A DNA stretch of 64,000 nucleotides, taken from assembly GCA_028023455.1 (NCBI GenBank), contig JAQFVV010000020.1, positions 6,555,092 to 6,619,091 of the forward strand. The letters run 5' to 3'. Shown here piece by piece: positions 61,213-64,000 of the stretch (positions are counted from its first letter, which is position 1; each line of letters starts with the position of its first letter). This DNA is from Epiperipatus broadwayi (Eukaryota > Onychophora > Udeonychophora > Euonychophora > Peripatidae). Made by a program: the position numbers and the translations under genes. Under the pieces are notes generated by a model. It did not search any database and had not been told where the DNA came from. It saw only the letters and a program-made list of their open reading frames with translations.

Positions 61213-62658
61213 ATGTCAAAACCCTTGATTATGTCTTATCGATTATATTGATATCCCAGCTCATAAGTCTAGAACCTAGCGGAGCGTGACTTTCACAAAA
61301 TAAATGTGTAAAATCAAAATAGACAAACGAAATGAAAATGTTTTTTTTTTTAAATGAAATAAATAAGTGTATAATGAACGTATTAATGGAAATAAAACAT
61401 TATTAAATAAAGTTAAAAAAAAAAAAAAAGAAAAAAAAAGAAAAGTGTATTAAATTAGGATTGAGGTGTGTGCGAGTATTTGAGCAAGGAGATAAATTCC
61501 AGGCCTGACTTTTGTTGGATTAAGCCTTGTCTTACGGTGACTTTGTTCTACAGATGGGTAGTGCGAAAAATAATTAATATTGATGATGATGCACCAGTAG
61601 AAAAGTCCTGGCATATAAAAATTAATAAATCTGGAGGAAAAATTCCCAGTAACCAAATAAAATAAATATTTTAGTAAGTCGAATGTGCAGTAGAGATAGT
61701 CCTGCCATTCGCAATCTTAAAGTCCCTTTTCATGAACCGTTGTGCACAACAGTTGCCCATGCTGTAGTCACGACTTCCGCAAGAAATTAAAAGTTGGTTT
61801 AAATCAGCACAAAGTCGATCTGTGTGTTGAATTGCCTTATATTTTGCTGCCTACTTCTCTTAATATTACATGCACTCTAGAAAAATAAGAATTTGAAATG
61901 GTCAATACTTAGGAAAAGTGATCAACGCACATGTTAATCAAGAAAAATGTTAGTAAATAAATAAGTATGCATGGGTATATACGCGCACATACACTGTAAT
62001 ATTCGGTAAATACGATACCTTATGATGAGTATCTTAAATGTATTTATCCAGATATCCTTTTAGGTTATTTTCTTGGTACTGCTGCACCTTATGGTGAGTG
62101 CAAAAAGGGGTTTATTTATTATAGATCCCCTGTAAGCAAGTCCAGTAATAACTCGATATCTAGAGTATTAATAGGTGTAGAATTATGCTGCACATATACT
62201 CATGTGTTAAATAAAGATGTTCGTAACGATTTACAAATAATATTATAAGATTAGTAATAAAAGTATAAAGTCAGTCTAATGTGTATTACGAGTAGGTAAG
62301 TATGCATGGGTATATACGCGCACATACACTGTAAATTTCGGTAAATACGATACCTTATGATGAGTATCTTAAATGTATTTATCCAGATATCCTTTTAGGT
62401 TATTTTCTTGGTACTGCTGCACCTTATGGTGAGTGCAAAAAGGGATGTATTTATTATAGATTCCCTGTAAGCAAGTCCAGTAATAACTCGATATCTAGAA
62501 TATTAGTAGGTGTAGAATTATGCTGCACATATACACATGTGTAGGAATTATCTAGAATAAAAAAAAATTAATAAATCTTTATAGTCAACAATTAAAATTG
62601 CAAGAGATAAAATGGTCAAAAATGATGCATTTTACTCTAAAACGAAGGGGGGTGTAAT
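61213..62658 (+). other. Internal region of LTR-like element, non-coding
   Basis: Only short frames (65-68 codons) with no gag, protease, RT or integrase motif. Contains a 335 bp-period duplication and ends in a purine run (GAAGGGGGG) then TGTAA, as a polypurine tract would. Confidence 0.55.
61963..62542 (+). repeat. 335 bp-period tandem duplication
   Basis: 'aagtatgcatgggtatatac' at 61963 and 62298. The ~245 bp copies (61963-62207, 62298-62542) are about 96% identical, separated by ~90 bp of unshared sequence. Each copy also contains the internal pair 'ccttatgatgagt' and 'ccttatggtgagt'. Confidence 0.85.
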
Positions 62659-63722
62659 GTGCCAATGCCAAATTGGCACATGTATATAAAATAATTTTGG
62701 ATAAAAATTATTATCAAAATCTTTCGTAAAAGAGTGTGAAATAAAAGTTATAAAAAATCGGAAGTTTCTTTAAATGTAAATGCAGTTTGTTTTCGTGAAA
62801 ATAAGATTTAAAAATCAGAGAGTTCTTAAAATTAAAACTTACAATTAAAGAGGAGAGGGGGGGGGTTTGTTTAGAAAAGATAAAACTAAGAGTTTCATAA
62901 AAAGTTAAAATTATTAAAATATAAAAAAAAAAGAAAAATCTCTTTTCATTCCAGTTTATTATATGGATTATATTAGTGCGTGCGAATGTAAACAAAAGTA
63001 TGCATGTAAGAATAATATAAAAAAAAAATGAATAAAGAAATGAGATGTATTTTAAAAGAAACACAGTGGTGGACTGCTAATTAAACATATGAAAACTACA
63101 CATTTTAAAATAGCTACTACTAATCAAATATTCAATCGGAAAACACGTTGTCATATAATTAATCTAAAGGAATTTCGACAACACGTATTGCCGGAGGATA
63201 TTAAAACAAAAACACGTCGCAGGTATAAATAGACTTTTTTGCGTTTTATCAATTCAGTTGGAGTTTGAAATTCAGTCTAGTTTTACTGTGTCAGTTTACA
63301 GAAATGCAGTGCTGAAAAGCTTTTGGAAATATACGCTTGTGCTCCAGCCTTTTTAGTCCAATAAGATCATCAAAACCTGCCTGAGAAATAATGTCTGGAT
63401 AACAACACAGAAACCCTCCGTCCAAACGTGCGGCTGTCTCCAAGAAGAAACCAACGGATTACCATAAATTCTCTTCCATAAACAAAATCTAACCGGTTAG
63501 ATACAATCCATCAGAAGCAGCAGAAGTAGCCACCGACAAGAAAAAAAAATCCTAGGTATCTGTTTTATTATTATTTACAAGTAGTAGTCACCACTGTAAT
63601 CCGTAGATATTGAAGATTAACATTGTGTGGACTCTATCATACATAAAAGGAACTATTGATGTGTGTGCGTGAGTTTTCGGATGTTATTAATGCTTTATTA
63701 TTATTTTTGCGAATGAGAGTTA
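62659..63722 (+). repeat. LTR-like direct repeat, right
   Basis: Matches 60140-61212 with a handful of substitutions plus homopolymer length differences. After 63722 the sequence (to the window end) has no counterpart after the left copy. Confidence 0.75.
63224..63259 (+). promoter_or_regulatory. Core promoter of right LTR-like repeat
   Basis: TATAAATAG at 63224-63232 and TCAGTT at 63254-63259, identical to the left copy. Confidence 0.65.
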
Positions 63723-64000
63723 ATTAAATGTCTAAGATTATGTTGCTTTGTTCATGAAATATCCTATTATATGTTAATTTAAAAACAAATGTGCATGTGT
63801 GGAATTTGGATTTTTAAAATGTTTAGAATGCATTTATGTTGGCTAGTAAATTATATTTAAACTTAATTGATGTTGATTGAAATAAATTATATTTAAACTA
63901 AACTTGATCTGTCGGTCAATTCTTTTTATCAAATCTCTTATTAACAATAAAATATCAGTGATTAAAATTAGACTGGGCTGGTTAAGGGAATTGTTTCGAG
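63723..64000. other. Unassigned sequence to window end
   Basis: May be the remainder of the right repeat or flanking DNA. Contains AATAAA at 63881-63886 and 63948-63953. No gene seen. Confidence 0.4.

Larger units (their letters stand above)
60140..64000 (+). mobile_element. Non-autonomous LTR-type element, partial
   Basis: Two direct repeats, 60140-61212 and 62659-63722, are about 99% identical by eye. Each starts TGTGCC and carries a TATA box and initiator. They are separated by ~1.45 kb without gag/pol. Just before the second repeat is a purine run GAAGGGGGGTGTAA, placed as a polypurine tract would be. This suggests a recent non-autonomous (LARD/TRIM-like) LTR element. Against this, the expected LTR end in CA and a primer-binding site are not evident, and similarity stops abruptly at 61212/63722. 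A plain 2.5 kb tandem duplication is the alternative. Confidence 0.6.

Noticed and set aside
60196-63064. Very similar minus-strand frames at 60196-60432 and 62714-63064 (Phe/Ile-rich).
   Set aside because: Their similarity follows from the ~1.07 kb direct repeat. They run antisense to the LTR promoter, are low complexity and have no domain.

Overview
The window is AT-rich (by eye roughly three quarters A+T) animal nuclear DNA with no intact protein-coding gene. There is no operon structure, no ribosome-binding-site pattern and no ORF beyond 160 codons. What is present is a dense, layered mass of transposable-element remains: Penelope-like, RTE-type and other LINEs, LTR elements, a hAT-type transposase, tRNA-Gly-derived SINEs, hairpin MITEs and several dispersed tandem or palindromic families. 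The mix (many repeat families, CFDP2-like RTE ends, KIAA1586-like hAT, Penelope elements) fits an invertebrate metazoan. A mollusc, perhaps a cephalopod, is my guess, but a cnidarian or flatworm cannot be excluded from the sequence alone.

Layout. 1-850 is a tandem array of a ~480 bp family (family A), with an inverted pair at 1513-1795. 3062-6862 is the most striking object: two ~1.9 kb LTRs in opposite orientation, joined by 26 bp that include a tRNA-Lys-type primer-binding site, and flanked by a 4 bp target duplication. 8080-9112 has two RTE LINE tails. 12080-14890 is an older, very AT-rich inverted repeat into which a ~337 bp tandem family (family C) inserted with a 12 bp duplication. 16780-19048 has two tRNA-Gly-derived copies, one with a perfect 15 bp target duplication. 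19954-24840 has palindromic families.

24841-28073 is a head-to-head inverted pair of decayed Penelope-like elements (reverse transcriptase plus GIY-YIG), with a hairpin MITE inserted in one arm. 28866-30838 (minus) is a hAT/KIAA1586-like transposase pseudogene split by a family A copy. 31238-34462 is a direct duplication around a LINE carboxy-terminal fragment. 35548-46670 has palindromic family B copies, an APE-type LINE endonuclease remnant, a possible BEL/Pao RT remnant and family A. 47917-54295 has more family A, two hairpin MITEs, a degenerate 56 bp minisatellite, an RTE LINE remnant on the minus strand and a nested family B palindrome. 57241-58312 has a further family B palindrome and a 119 bp tandem duplication. 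60140-64000 holds two nearly identical ~1.07 kb LTR-like units, each with a TATA box, around ~1.4 kb of non-coding DNA. The element is cut by the window edge.

Two themes recur. First, inverted repeats at all scales (100 bp to 3.8 kb) are unusually frequent. Second, at least four repeat families carry a hammerhead-like core (CTGANGA, a short stem, then GAAA) of the kind known from Penelope-like element termini, and the window also contains Penelope protein fragments. Boundaries quoted for old repeats are accurate to about 10-30 bases.
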